A stretch of 7,333 nt of DNA from an uncultured Lewinella sp. (GCA_938021455.1 CALIGP010000194.1:1-7333), one strand, 5' to 3'. Positions 1-6,200 are shown, counted from the first letter of the stretch. Program-made: numbers and translations. The notes: generated from the letters alone by a model not told the origin.

Positions 1-96
1 TGGTATCTCTCAGGAAGTCTTTCCTTCCTTTTGTAGCTCTCGGCGAACTCCAATTACGGTGCTTGGTTTTACGGCGAAAACCTCCGTTTTATGCAC

Positions 97-549
97 CTAT
101 GCCTTCTCAAAGATTAGACCTTCATGTGCCATCACGATTTCCTCGACGGCCATCTCGTTGTTCTGAGCGTTAAGATCTGTGCCGGAAACTTTCAGGGGGA
201 AGGCATTCTTTAGTGTCCAGGTGAACATGGGATTGTGCTCTTCGTCCAGCAGTTGAATCGTGACGTTCTGTCGGGCGATCGTATTCATCTTTATCTCGTT
301 GAAGTAATCGTAGAGCGCCGTATCACTCTTGAAAATACCCTTCTTCATGGTAACGTTGGAACTCTTTTGGAGGCCAGGCATCTTTACCGTGGAGAAATTC
401 GCATTGTTGCCCGCTCGATACTCGATGATGTCGCTTTCCGAGTCAAGGCCAGACACTTCTTGAAAGGCTATTTCGCCTTTGTCGCCAAAGCTAACTTTAA
501 AGTGGAACCTAGGTAGGGGCCAAGTAGATTCTTCGTGTTCGCCTGCCAT
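97..549 (-). CDS. Contractile-tail / eCIS inner tube protein (T4 gp19-like family)
   Basis: The 150-residue product looks like the inner tube subunit of phage-like contractile systems (T4 gp19 / Afp1-Pvc1 type, the 'conserved phage tail region protein' family). Such subunits stack as hexameric rings to form the tube that a contracting sheath drives into a target. Visible hallmarks are an N-terminal PLPRFHFKVSFGD strand (11-23), EVSGLDSE (31-38), IEYRAGN (42-48), KMPGL (56-60), VTMKKGIF (66-73) and a C-terminal WTLKNAFPLKVSG strand pair (111-123). Length is normal for the family and there is no signal peptide, as expected for a cytoplasmically assembled particle. The ATG is 31 bp after the stop of the upstream MFS gene, in an AT-rich gap without a Shine-Dalgarno sequence, so it may be cotranscribed or have its own promoter. 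No sheath, baseplate or ATPase gene is in the window; the cluster, if present, would lie beyond the left edge. Family assignment is strong; eCIS versus prophage versus T6SS-iv cannot be decided here. Confidence 0.88.
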   Translation of the reverse strand: MAGEHEESTWPLPRFHFKVSFGDKGEIAFQEVSGLDSESDIIEYRAGNNANFSTVKMPGLQKSSNVTMKKGIFKSDTALYDYFNEIKMNTIARQNVTIQLLDEEHNPMFTWTLKNAFPLKVSGTDLNAQNNEMAVEEIVMAHEGLIFEKA

Positions 550-580
550 GATAGTATATATGGATTAGTAAAATTGAATG

Positions 581-1858
581 TTATTTCTCTACCAGCTTAA
601 ACCGCCAAAGGATAATCATACCCATCGCGAAAAAGAAAGAAAGCGCTAAAAGGCTAAGGCGCATGCTGCCGGTGAGGAGGTCAAGCCCCGCAAAAATGAA
701 GGTGCCCATTACGATGGCCATTTTCTCCAGAATATCATAAAAGCTGAAATAGGAAGTGACGTCCTCCCGGGTTGGGATGAGCTTAGCGTACGTACTGCGA
801 CTCATACTCTGAATGCCACCCATCACTAAGCCTACGGCCGCAGCAACACCATAAAAGGTCGATTTCCCCTGCACGAAGTAACCCGCCAGGCAAATACAGA
901 ACCAAATGACCAGTTGAAAGTAGATGGCCGTTTTATTGCCGTACCGCTTACTGACCGAAGCAGCGAGATAAGCGCCGCCAATCGCTACGATCTGTAACAA
1001 CAGGACGACTTGAATCAGTTCACTGGTTTCAAAACCTAACTCTTTAGCCGCGAATAGAGAGGCCAGAAAAATGACCGTTTGTACTCCGGCAGAATAGCTG
1101 AAAAAAGCGCCCAGAAAGCGAAGTGTCTGAGGAGATGCTTTGACCTTTTTCCAGACAGATTTAAATTCTTCAATCCCTTTTCTCGCTACATCGGCGAGCC
1201 CGGCGCTCTTTTTTCGGACATCGTCCGGAAGTCGGGAAAAGGAAATGTATCCGAAAACGAGCCACCAGATACCGACGGTCACGAAGGCCAGCCGCGTTGC
1301 CGTTCCCGTATCCGGGATGCCGAATAATTCGGGCTTAAGCACCATCGCCAGATTAAGTATGAGTAGGAGTACGGAGCCAATGTAGCCCATGGCAAAACCC
1401 TTGGCACTGAGCTTGTCAAACCGATCTACCGTAGCGATAACGGGTAGAAAACTATTGTAAAAGACGAGTCCGCCCGCAAAACCAATTAAGCCGAGCATGA
1501 AGCCAATGGTCCCCAGCCAAAGGTCGCCCATATCCTGGAAAAAATAGAGACTCAGACAGCCTAATCCACCAATGGTCGTAAATGCCTGCAGAAAAAACTT
1601 CCGTCGTCCTCCCGCATCGGCAATCCCTGACAGAATAGGCGAAAGTGCCGCAATGATCAAATAGCTAACACTGATCGTAAAGGCGAGCCACGAGCTATTG
1701 CTAAACTCCATGCCCAAGGCCGTGAACTCTTTGTCGATCACGGCTTCGAAATAGGGCGGGAAAATAGCCGTCGTAATCACCAGTGCGAAGGCGGAGTTCG
1801 CCCAGTCGAAAAGGGCCCAGCCGTTCATCGTCCGGCGATCGTTGAGTTGTTGCAACAT
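581..1858 (-). CDS. MFS transporter, UMF1 / Atg22-like family
   Basis: This 425-residue integral membrane protein has about 12 hydrophobic segments and belongs to the major facilitator superfamily, UMF1 (Atg22-like) branch. The N-terminal signature NGWALFDWANSAF (12-24) is diagnostic, followed by an MFS motif-A-like loop GIADAGGRRKF (78-88) between TM2 and TM3. In the second half, GGIQSMSRSTYAKLIP (347-362) followed by the YFSFYDILEKMA region is also typical of this branch. The family is thought to export small solutes (the yeast relative effluxes amino acids from the vacuole), but the bacterial substrate is generally unknown and nothing here reveals it. The chosen ATG gives the full N-terminal signature; Met11 is an alternative that would leave it intact. 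No Shine-Dalgarno sequence is visible upstream. The gene is divergent from coaD, with a copy of a repeated 19-bp motif about 45 bp upstream. Its only same-strand downstream neighbour is the tube gene, with no evident functional link. Confidence 0.92.
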   Translation of the reverse strand: MLQQLNDRRTMNGWALFDWANSAFALVITTAIFPPYFEAVIDKEFTALGMEFSNSSWLAFTISVSYLIIAALSPILSGIADAGGRRKFFLQAFTTIGGLGCLSLYFFQDMGDLWLGTIGFMLGLIGFAGGLVFYNSFLPVIATVDRFDKLSAKGFAMGYIGSVLLLILNLAMVLKPELFGIPDTGTATRLAFVTVGIWWLVFGYISFSRLPDDVRKKSAGLADVARKGIEEFKSVWKKVKASPQTLRFLGAFFSYSAGVQTVIFLASLFAAKELGFETSELIQVVLLLQIVAIGGAYLAASVSKRYGNKTAIYFQLVIWFCICLAGYFVQGKSTFYGVAAAVGLVMGGIQSMSRSTYAKLIPTREDVTSYFSFYDILEKMAIVMGTFIFAGLDLLTGSMRLSLLALSFFFAMGMIILWRFKLVEK

Positions 1859-1900
1859 AGCGGGAAGATAGGGTGGTATTTTGATCTCTAGGTGGTTTTA

Positions 1901-1919
1901 GGCGCTGACGCAGGTGCAA
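1901..1919 (-). promoter_or_regulatory. Repeated motif, copy 1, upstream of the MFS gene
   Basis: The plus strand reads GGCGCTGACGCAGGTGCAA, matching the sequence just upstream of ccmE (6120-6139) except for one missing A. Read toward the MFS gene it begins TTTGCACCTG, so its 5' end could serve as a Bacteroidota -33 TTTG box. The following TAAAACC is only a poor match to the -7 consensus TAnnTTTG. A shared promoter/operator or a small dispersed repeat are both possible. Confidence 0.4.
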
Positions 1920-1921
1920 AG

Positions 1922-1958
1922 CCCCCTTTTGGCGCAACGCGCCAGCCCCAAAAGGGGG
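1922..1958. repeat. Strong two-tier inverted repeat (hairpin)
   Basis: The outer arms CCCCCTTTT (1922-1930) and AAAAGGGGG (1950-1958) pair perfectly over 9 bp. Inside them GGCGC (1931-1935) and GCGCC (1939-1943) pair around an AAC loop, leaving a six-base AGCCCC bulge. It lies directly beside the repeated motif, upstream of the divergent MFS gene. There is no U-tract on either side, so it is not a classical terminator; it resembles REP-like palindromes dispersed in Bacteroidota genomes. Confidence 0.75.
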
Positions 1959-2007
1959 AGGATGAGCAGCAAGGTAGCAGAGGAGTTATCCTCGCTTTTA
2001 CCACAGT

Positions 2008-2046
2008 CTCTTTGTGCACTTTGTGTTCTTTGTTCCCTCTGTGTCA
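2008..2046 (+). repeat. Imperfect CTTTGTG-type tandem repeat
   Basis: Four diverged copies of a CTTTGTG/CTCTGTG unit stand in a row: CTCTTTGTG, CACTTTGTG, TTCTTTG and CTCTGTG, followed by TCAAAAC. From memory, similar 'LCALCVLC'-coding tracts occur in intergenic DNA of unrelated bacteria and are often mis-annotated as short proteins. No function is visible here. Confidence 0.55.
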
Positions 2047-2208
2047 AAACGGGTAACGCGCAAATCCTTCCCCTAGAAACAAATGACAGATGTAAGCTTC
2101 CAAGGGGAGAGTTTATCCGGTTACCGAACGATCAGACTAAGTCTTTTTTCGCCAAAAAATGCCCGGCCAAAGAACCAAAGAACCAAAATACCAACCTACC
2201 TTACTCCC

Positions 2209-2664
2209 ATGAAAACCGCCGTCTTCCCCGGATCCTTTGATCCCATCACCACCGGCCACGCAGAGTTGGTGCGTCGTGCAGTACCGCTATTCGACAAAAT
2301 TGTCGTTGCCGTAGGCGTCAACAGTCAGAAGAAATACCTCTTCCCCCTCGAGCAACGCCTCGCCTGGCTCAACGAAGTCTTCGCCGATGAGCCAACCGTC
2401 GAGGTCAGCAGCTTCGAAGGCCTCACCGCTCACTTCTGCAACGAAATCGGTGCTCGCTACCTACTACGAGGGCTGCGGAACGCCAGCGACTTCGACTACG
2501 AAAAAACCATCTCCCAGCTCAACGACATCGTCGGCGAAGGACTGGAGACCGTTTTCCTCATCAGCCAACCTGCTTTCTCCCACATCAGCTCTACGATCGT
2601 ACGCGAAATCATCAAGGGTGGGGGAGATGCTACGCCCTTCTTACCCGAGGGGGTAAAGGTGTAG
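2209..2664 (+). CDS. coaD: Phosphopantetheine adenylyltransferase (PPAT)
   Basis: CoaD catalyses the penultimate step of coenzyme A synthesis, transferring AMP from ATP to 4'-phosphopantetheine to give dephospho-CoA in the cytoplasm. The 151-residue product starts MKTAVFPGSFDPITTGH, with the nucleotidyltransferase TxGH motif at residues 14-17. RGLRNASDFDYE (87-98) is the conserved substrate/ATP-binding block, and ISSTIVRE (126-133) is the C-terminal nucleotidyltransferase signature. Length is close to the usual 155-165. The frame is open 42 codons further upstream (an ATG at 2083), but that extension is low-complexity, covers the T6/A6 palindrome and precedes the conserved family start, so the ATG at 2209 was chosen. 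There is no Shine-Dalgarno sequence; a doubled AAGAACC lies about 30 bp upstream. The gene stands alone on the plus strand, divergent from the MFS gene and convergent with ccmF, and is probably transcribed as a single gene. Confidence 0.97.
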   Translation: MKTAVFPGSFDPITTGHAELVRRAVPLFDKIVVAVGVNSQKKYLFPLEQRLAWLNEVFADEPTVEVSSFEGLTAHFCNEIGARYLLRGLRNASDFDYEKTISQLNDIVGEGLETVFLISQPAFSHISSTIVREIIKGGGDATPFLPEGVKV

Positions 2665-2691
2665 CCCTATCAGTTTTCGATCGTGCTTGTT

Positions 2692-2742
2692 TGTACCGCC
2701 GACTTCAGTCGGCGGATAAGGTCGACTTTAGTCGACGCTACA
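2692..2742. repeat. 51-bp double-hairpin element between convergent coaD and ccmF
   Basis: The element is bounded by TGTA (2692-2695) and TACA (2739-2742) and contains two perfect palindromes. The first is CCGCCGACTTCAGTCGGCGG (2696-2715, 9-bp stem). The second is GTCGACTTTAGTCGAC (2721-2736, 7-bp stem). They share a GACTTNAGTC-like core and are joined by ATAAG. It looks like a dispersed intergenic repeat rather than unique sequence. It lies between two convergent genes and could end transcription in both directions, though neither side has a long U-tract. Its right end overlaps the ccmF stop codon (2738-2740). Confidence 0.7.
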
Positions 2743-5596
2743 CCCGCTCCCGAATCCGCATCACCATAGAGATCAGTAGCCCGATCAGCATCGCGATCGT
2801 ACCGAACCAGAACAGGTTAATGCCCGGAAATTCAATGGCCTGCAGGGCCAACCAATCGGAGCGGGAAGAGTTCGTAGCCACTGCCACGGGAATCTTCAAC
2901 TCGCCGCGGGGTGGCGCTTCTGCAATGAGCAGGGTGGCTTCGCTGGTTTCCGGGTTGAGGTTGACGAGGTTAGCAAACAAGCCTAGTTTCCGGTGCTCGT
3001 CCCGAATACGACTGGGGGTTTTGTCTCGGATGATGAAAACGGGCTCCATTGTTCCAGAAGTTCCGTCGGGGCCCGTGATGTCAATCACGGCGCTAACGGC
3101 AATGTCTCCTTCCCGAGGGGCGTAGTGGTCTACTTCTGGCTGAGGCTTGAAGCTGCGGAAGGTGAGGCGCTTATCCCCAACGGTAAAGGTCGATCCGGGC
3201 TTTAGCACAAACTCTTCGTAGTCCAATTCTTCTTCAGCTACCAGCAGCTGGTCAAAGACGGATTCATCGATCTTAATCCGCGTAGCAATCTCATTGATCT
3301 GTGCGGGGTAGTGGTAGAGCAGACCTTCGCGTAAAACGAGCGCCACTTCTTTCTGGTAGGTTTCCGTATCCCGCCCCCGCTGGATGAGCACCGTCGCGCC
3401 AACGCCGATGTCTCCGGCTTCCGCCACGTACTCCGGGTGCGTAGGCACCCGCTTGAAGTCCGTCAGGCTGAGGGCAAAGTTGCGAATCATGAAGGTGTCC
3501 GGTTCCCGAATCTTGAGGGTGTCTTTGAAGGCGAAGGAATCGCCAACGGCCATCGGGTAGACCCGATATTTCAGACTGTCCTCCTTGGCTTCTTTCGCTT
3601 TGATGCTCTGCTCTTCTTCGGGCAGACTCATGATGACGGTGAAGACATCCTTATTCCAGTAATGCTTCGTACTGGGGTTGGTGATGGCAATCTTCTCAAA
3701 GGTCTTGTCGTAAAGGATGTTGGGCTCCAGCTGGAACTCTTCAATTACATTTCCGGATTCGTCCCGTTGCTTATAGTCTACTTGATAAGTCCGGTTATAA
3801 CCATGAATACTGTCTCCCCGTAGGGTAAGCTCATAGTTCTCCATCACCATGGGCTCGTCCTTGATGAGGATGACGGTGGTGCGAACGAGTTCCTCATCGT
3901 CACTAAGCCCCTCCATCAAAAACTGATTCTGGCTGATGATGCGTTTGTTGGCACCGCTGGCGAGTATACCGATTAGCATAATGCCAAAGCCGATGTGACT
4001 TAGGCCGCTACCGAAAACCTTAATGTCTTTACCGACGAAGCGAACCAGATAGTCGGCATTCGTCCATACCGCAAACCAACCGGAGAAGAGCATCAGTTTC
4101 CACTGCCAGGGACCCGCGTCGATCCAGAGGAGCGTTAGCCAGGAGAGAAACAATGCACCTGCGACCGCGCCCCCGGTGTGTAGTAGGAAGGAGCGAAAGT
4201 GCTTGCTGAAGTCCCGCTCCCGCCAACGCAAAAAGTGGGCGATGCCCGAAAGGAAACCGATGAAAATGCCGATCCAAATCTGGAAGCGATTGTGGTGATC
4301 TTCCGGGTCCGTGAGCGATAGCCCGTCGAACAGCGGATTGAAGTATTCCCGGATTTCATTGTATACCGGCAGGCTCGTCGAGCCCGTAATCAAGACGGCT
4401 GACATGAACAATACCAGACTGCCGATGAACATCCAGAACTCGCGACTACTTAATGATTCCTCTTTTTCCGGAACGGGAATGCTGCGCCAGCGCCAGACCA
4501 TCAGGCCAAGGCTGCCCAGCCCGTAAAAGCCGAGGAAAAACAGTAGTTGTGCTTCCAGGCCCATCTCCGTAAAGGCGTGTACGGAGGTGTCTCCCAGTAC
4601 GCCCGACCGAGTCAGGAATGTACTGTAAATGATCATCACGAAAGTGAAGAGATAGAAAAGGTAGGTAGCTCGAATCCCTTGCCCGGTAGCCCGGCTGATT
4701 AGGTTGGTGTGCAGTCCTGCCACCAGCAATAACCAGGGAACAAGACTGGTGTTTTCTACCGGGTCCCAGGCCCAATATCCTCCGAAGTTGAGCGCTTCGT
4801 AGGCCCAGGCGGCTCCCATCAGGATACCGATGCCCAGGATGCCGGCGCTGAACAAACTCCAGCGTAAGGCAGGCTTTAGCCATTCTTTGTGTTGGCCCGT
4901 CCACAGTCCCGCCACGGCGAAAGCGAAAGGCACCACCGTACTGGCAAAGCCCAGGAACAGGGTAGGCGGGTGAATGGTCATCCAGTAGTTCTGAAGACTC
5001 GGGTTCAGGCCGCTGCCCTTGAGGAGCGATACATAATCTGCCTGCTCGAAAATAGGTGCTTCAAAGGTTTCCCGCAACAATAGCATTGGGCTGGAGCCCA
5101 GTTTTAATACCCAGTCACCGACGCCAAAATGAACGCCCAGAATCATACTGACGATGATCACCTGTACGGAACAAAGCACCGTCATGACGGGCTTCTCCCA
5201 CTTTCTTGCGGTGACCATCAGTACATATCCGAGAATCACGTGCCAGAACATCCACAACAGAAAACTACCTTCCTGACCTTCCCAGAAGGCAGAGAAAATG
5301 TAGCGTTGCTGCAGGTCACCACTCACATGACTACTTACATAACTGTACTCGTAGTACTGATTAAGCATGGCGTAAAAGATCGTACCAATGACGGTAAAAA
5401 CCGCCGCACCGTGCGCTAAAAAGGCTAGTTGGCCGAGTCGTCCCCAACGGTTACTACGAAGCTTTTCATCCCGGTGATGGGTGGCTTTGAAGTAGCTGAA
5501 CCCACTTAGGATTGCACCAAAAAAAGCGAGTAGCATCGCAAAGTGACCGATGTAGCGGGGGCCAAGGTGTTCGCCGATGTATTGTATTTCTTCCAT
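2738..5596 (-). CDS. ccmF: Cytochrome c maturation haem lyase CcmF (long Bacteroidota form)
   Basis: CcmF receives haem from CcmE and attaches it to the CxxCH motif of apocytochrome c on the periplasmic face of the inner membrane (System I). Conserved features are EGQEGS (106-111) and the WWD haem-handling domain NFGGYWAWDPVENTSLVPWL (270-289). The four family histidines are recognisable: IHPP His209 and SVHAF His340 as the periplasmic pair flanking the WWD domain, and AGLHTN His296 and GLSHIG His534 as the transmembrane pair that binds a b-type haem. Residues 1-548 hold the multi-TM core. About 375 mostly soluble residues follow (roughly 550-925), then a final TM helix (about 929-946). At 952 residues it is about 300 longer than E. 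coli CcmF (647); the extra length is in this late periplasmic region, as often seen in Bacteroidota, where the protein may be annotated CcsA. It lies 112 bp downstream of ccmE on the same strand. Its last two codons and stop (GTG TAG) run into the 51-bp palindromic element. Confidence 0.95.
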   Translation of the reverse strand: MEEIQYIGEHLGPRYIGHFAMLLAFFGAILSGFSYFKATHHRDEKLRSNRWGRLGQLAFLAHGAAVFTVIGTIFYAMLNQYYEYSYVSSHVSGDLQQRYIFSAFWEGQEGSFLLWMFWHVILGYVLMVTARKWEKPVMTVLCSVQVIIVSMILGVHFGVGDWVLKLGSSPMLLLRETFEAPIFEQADYVSLLKGSGLNPSLQNYWMTIHPPTLFLGFASTVVPFAFAVAGLWTGQHKEWLKPALRWSLFSAGILGIGILMGAAWAYEALNFGGYWAWDPVENTSLVPWLLLVAGLHTNLISRATGQGIRATYLFYLFTFVMIIYSTFLTRSGVLGDTSVHAFTEMGLEAQLLFFLGFYGLGSLGLMVWRWRSIPVPEKEESLSSREFWMFIGSLVLFMSAVLITGSTSLPVYNEIREYFNPLFDGLSLTDPEDHHNRFQIWIGIFIGFLSGIAHFLRWRERDFSKHFRSFLLHTGGAVAGALFLSWLTLLWIDAGPWQWKLMLFSGWFAVWTNADYLVRFVGKDIKVFGSGLSHIGFGIMLIGILASGANKRIISQNQFLMEGLSDDEELVRTTVILIKDEPMVMENYELTLRGDSIHGYNRTYQVDYKQRDESGNVIEEFQLEPNILYDKTFEKIAITNPSTKHYWNKDVFTVIMSLPEEEQSIKAKEAKEDSLKYRVYPMAVGDSFAFKDTLKIREPDTFMIRNFALSLTDFKRVPTHPEYVAEAGDIGVGATVLIQRGRDTETYQKEVALVLREGLLYHYPAQINEIATRIKIDESVFDQLLVAEEELDYEEFVLKPGSTFTVGDKRLTFRSFKPQPEVDHYAPREGDIAVSAVIDITGPDGTSGTMEPVFIIRDKTPSRIRDEHRKLGLFANLVNLNPETSEATLLIAEAPPRGELKIPVAVATNSSRSDWLALQAIEFPGINLFWFGTIAMLIGLLISMVMRIRERV

Positions 5597-5618
5597 ATTA
5601 GACGTTCGCTTTGCTCTC

Positions 5619-5696
5619 TTTTAGACGCGCTTCGCGCTTTTAGGGCTCTGGTGAAGACTTTACCGAAGGCGAAGCCTAAAAGCGTAGCGTCTAAAA
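5619..5696. repeat. Imperfect inverted repeat and mini-hairpins in the ccmE-ccmF spacer
   Basis: The left arm at 5619-5644 starts TTTTAGACGCGC and ends TTTTAGG. The right arm at 5675-5696 starts CCTAAAAGCG and ends CGTCTAAAA. They are inverted copies differing by a 4-base indel and one or two mismatches in the centre. Smaller stem-loops sit in or between the arms, such as GCGCTTCGCGC and GGCGAAGCC, and a further partial TTAGACG lies at 5599-5605. The whole 112-bp spacer is therefore made of related palindromic modules and leaves little room for a conventional ccmF promoter. Confidence 0.7.
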
Positions 5697-5710
5697 AGCC
5701 TCTGGCTTTT
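5693..5710 (-). terminator. Possible weak terminator/attenuator at the end of ccmE
   Basis: On the minus strand AAAAGCC, loop AGA and GGCTTTT form a perfect 7-bp stem followed by a run of Ts (GGCTTTTT). The hairpin begins within the ccmE stop codon (5709-5711). The stem is short and half A/T, so termination would be partial. It could lower ccmF relative to ccmE, or simply be one of the palindromic modules of this spacer. Confidence 0.4.
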
Positions 5711-6104
5711 ACTCCGTTAGTTCCTTAATCATGGATTCCTCATCCTTATACTTACTCGGGCACTTGAGCTGAACGTCCTTGGCGATGAAGGTTTCTCCTT
5801 CCATGCGGCCGGTAAGGACGATGGATTCGGACATCTCGAAGTCCTGGGGTTTGCCCATGAGCAGCAAGACTTCCCGCTCAGTACCTGCCTGATCTTCGAG
5901 GAAGAAGGTGAATTTGTTGGGGTCCTTCATGGGGTCGAAGGTCATGGGTTTGTCTTTGACCAGGGTGCCAACCAGTTTTACGGATTCGCCGCTTTCGGCG
6001 GCGGTTTGGAAGTCGGCGTAAGGAGCCACTTCTCCACCAGCGTTGACCACCAGCGCAACGGCGACGATGATCATGATGAGGGCGATGATGTATGTCTTTT
6101 TCAT
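5709..6104 (-). CDS. ccmE: Cytochrome c maturation haem chaperone CcmE, CxxxY variant
   Basis: CcmE binds haem covalently on the periplasmic side of the inner membrane and passes it to CcmF. The 131-residue protein has an N-terminal signal-anchor helix (about 4-21) after MKKT. A small OB-fold-like domain follows (about 40-112) with VKLVGTLVKDKPM, FTFFLEDQ and SIVLTGRMEGETFIAKDV in the usual CcmE order. The C-terminal haem-attachment site reads KCPSKY (114-119). Classical CcmE has HxxxY here, with the His forming the haem bond; this protein has Cys115 with Tyr119 retained. Cys-type CcmE is known in archaea and some sulfate reducers (System I*), so this is probably functional. The tail after Tyr119 is short and charged. 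ccmF follows on the same strand after 112 bp. No Shine-Dalgarno sequence is seen, and a candidate promoter lies immediately upstream of the ATG. Confidence 0.93.
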   Translation of the reverse strand: MKKTYIIALIMIIVAVALVVNAGGEVAPYADFQTAAESGESVKLVGTLVKDKPMTFDPMKDPNKFTFFLEDQAGTEREVLLLMGKPQDFEMSESIVLTGRMEGETFIAKDVQLKCPSKYKDEESMIKELTE

Positions 6105-6111
6105 AACGGCA

Positions 6112-6139
6112 CAAATTTGGGCGCTGAACGCAGGTGCAA
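6112..6139 (-). promoter_or_regulatory. Candidate ccmE promoter containing repeated motif copy 2
   Basis: On the minus strand TTG (6137-6139) is followed after 17 bases by CAAATTTG (6112-6119). This is one base off the Bacteroidota -7 consensus TAnnTTTG at an acceptable spacing from a -33 TTG. The intervening bases plus TTG are the 20-bp motif shared with the MFS upstream region (plus strand 6120-6139). The start site would fall only a few bases from the ccmE ATG, giving a very short leader. That weakens the call, or suggests translation from a later Met such as residue 11. Confidence 0.35.
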
Positions 6140-6161
6140 TGAAAGTTAAAGGAGCAGGGGA

Positions 6162-6200
6162 ACCCTTCCACCTTTCGCTTGGCGAAGGTACGGTGAGGGG
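6162..6200. repeat. Hairpin upstream of ccmE
   Basis: ACCTTTCGC (6170-6178) pairs with GCGAAGGT (6182-6189) around a TTG loop with one bulged T. Flanking CCCTTCC and GGTGAGGGG extend the pairing imperfectly. It lies in the spacer between the decayed small gene and ccmE and may be another dispersed palindrome, or the end signal of the small gene. No U-tract follows. Confidence 0.45.

Larger units (their letters stand above)
1859..2208. other. Divergent intergenic region between the MFS gene and coaD, repeat-rich
   Basis: This 350-bp stretch must hold the promoters for the MFS gene (minus) and coaD (plus). It contains a 19-bp motif repeated upstream of ccmE (1901-1919), a strong branched hairpin (1922-1958), an imperfect CTTTGTG repeat (2008-2046) and a T6/A6 palindrome (2144-2159). 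An open frame at 1914-2240 spans much of it, but its cysteine/leucine-rich translation comes from the CTTTGTG repeat and looks like a spurious protein. I could not identify a convincing Bacteroidota promoter for coaD. Confidence 0.6.

Noticed and set aside
2083..2208. N-terminal extension of coaD from the upstream ATG
   Set aside because: The 42 extra codons are low-complexity and absent from the family; the conserved PPAT N-terminus begins at the ATG at 2209.
1914..2240. 108-codon plus-strand open frame in the intergenic region
   Set aside because: Its composition is driven by the CTTTGTG repeat and the hairpin, it overlaps the start of coaD in another frame, and it shows no domain-like sequence.
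4152..4166. Third copy of the TTGCACCTGCG motif
   Set aside because: Only about ten bases match, the rest diverges, and it lies inside the ccmF coding sequence, so chance is sufficient.
4029..4904. Several minus- and plus-strand open frames inside ccmF
   Set aside because: They are alternative-frame shadows of ccmF, whose own frame has strong family motifs throughout.
5619..5696. CRISPR array
   Set aside because: The repeats are inverted, short and unequally spaced, with no regular spacers and no cas genes nearby.
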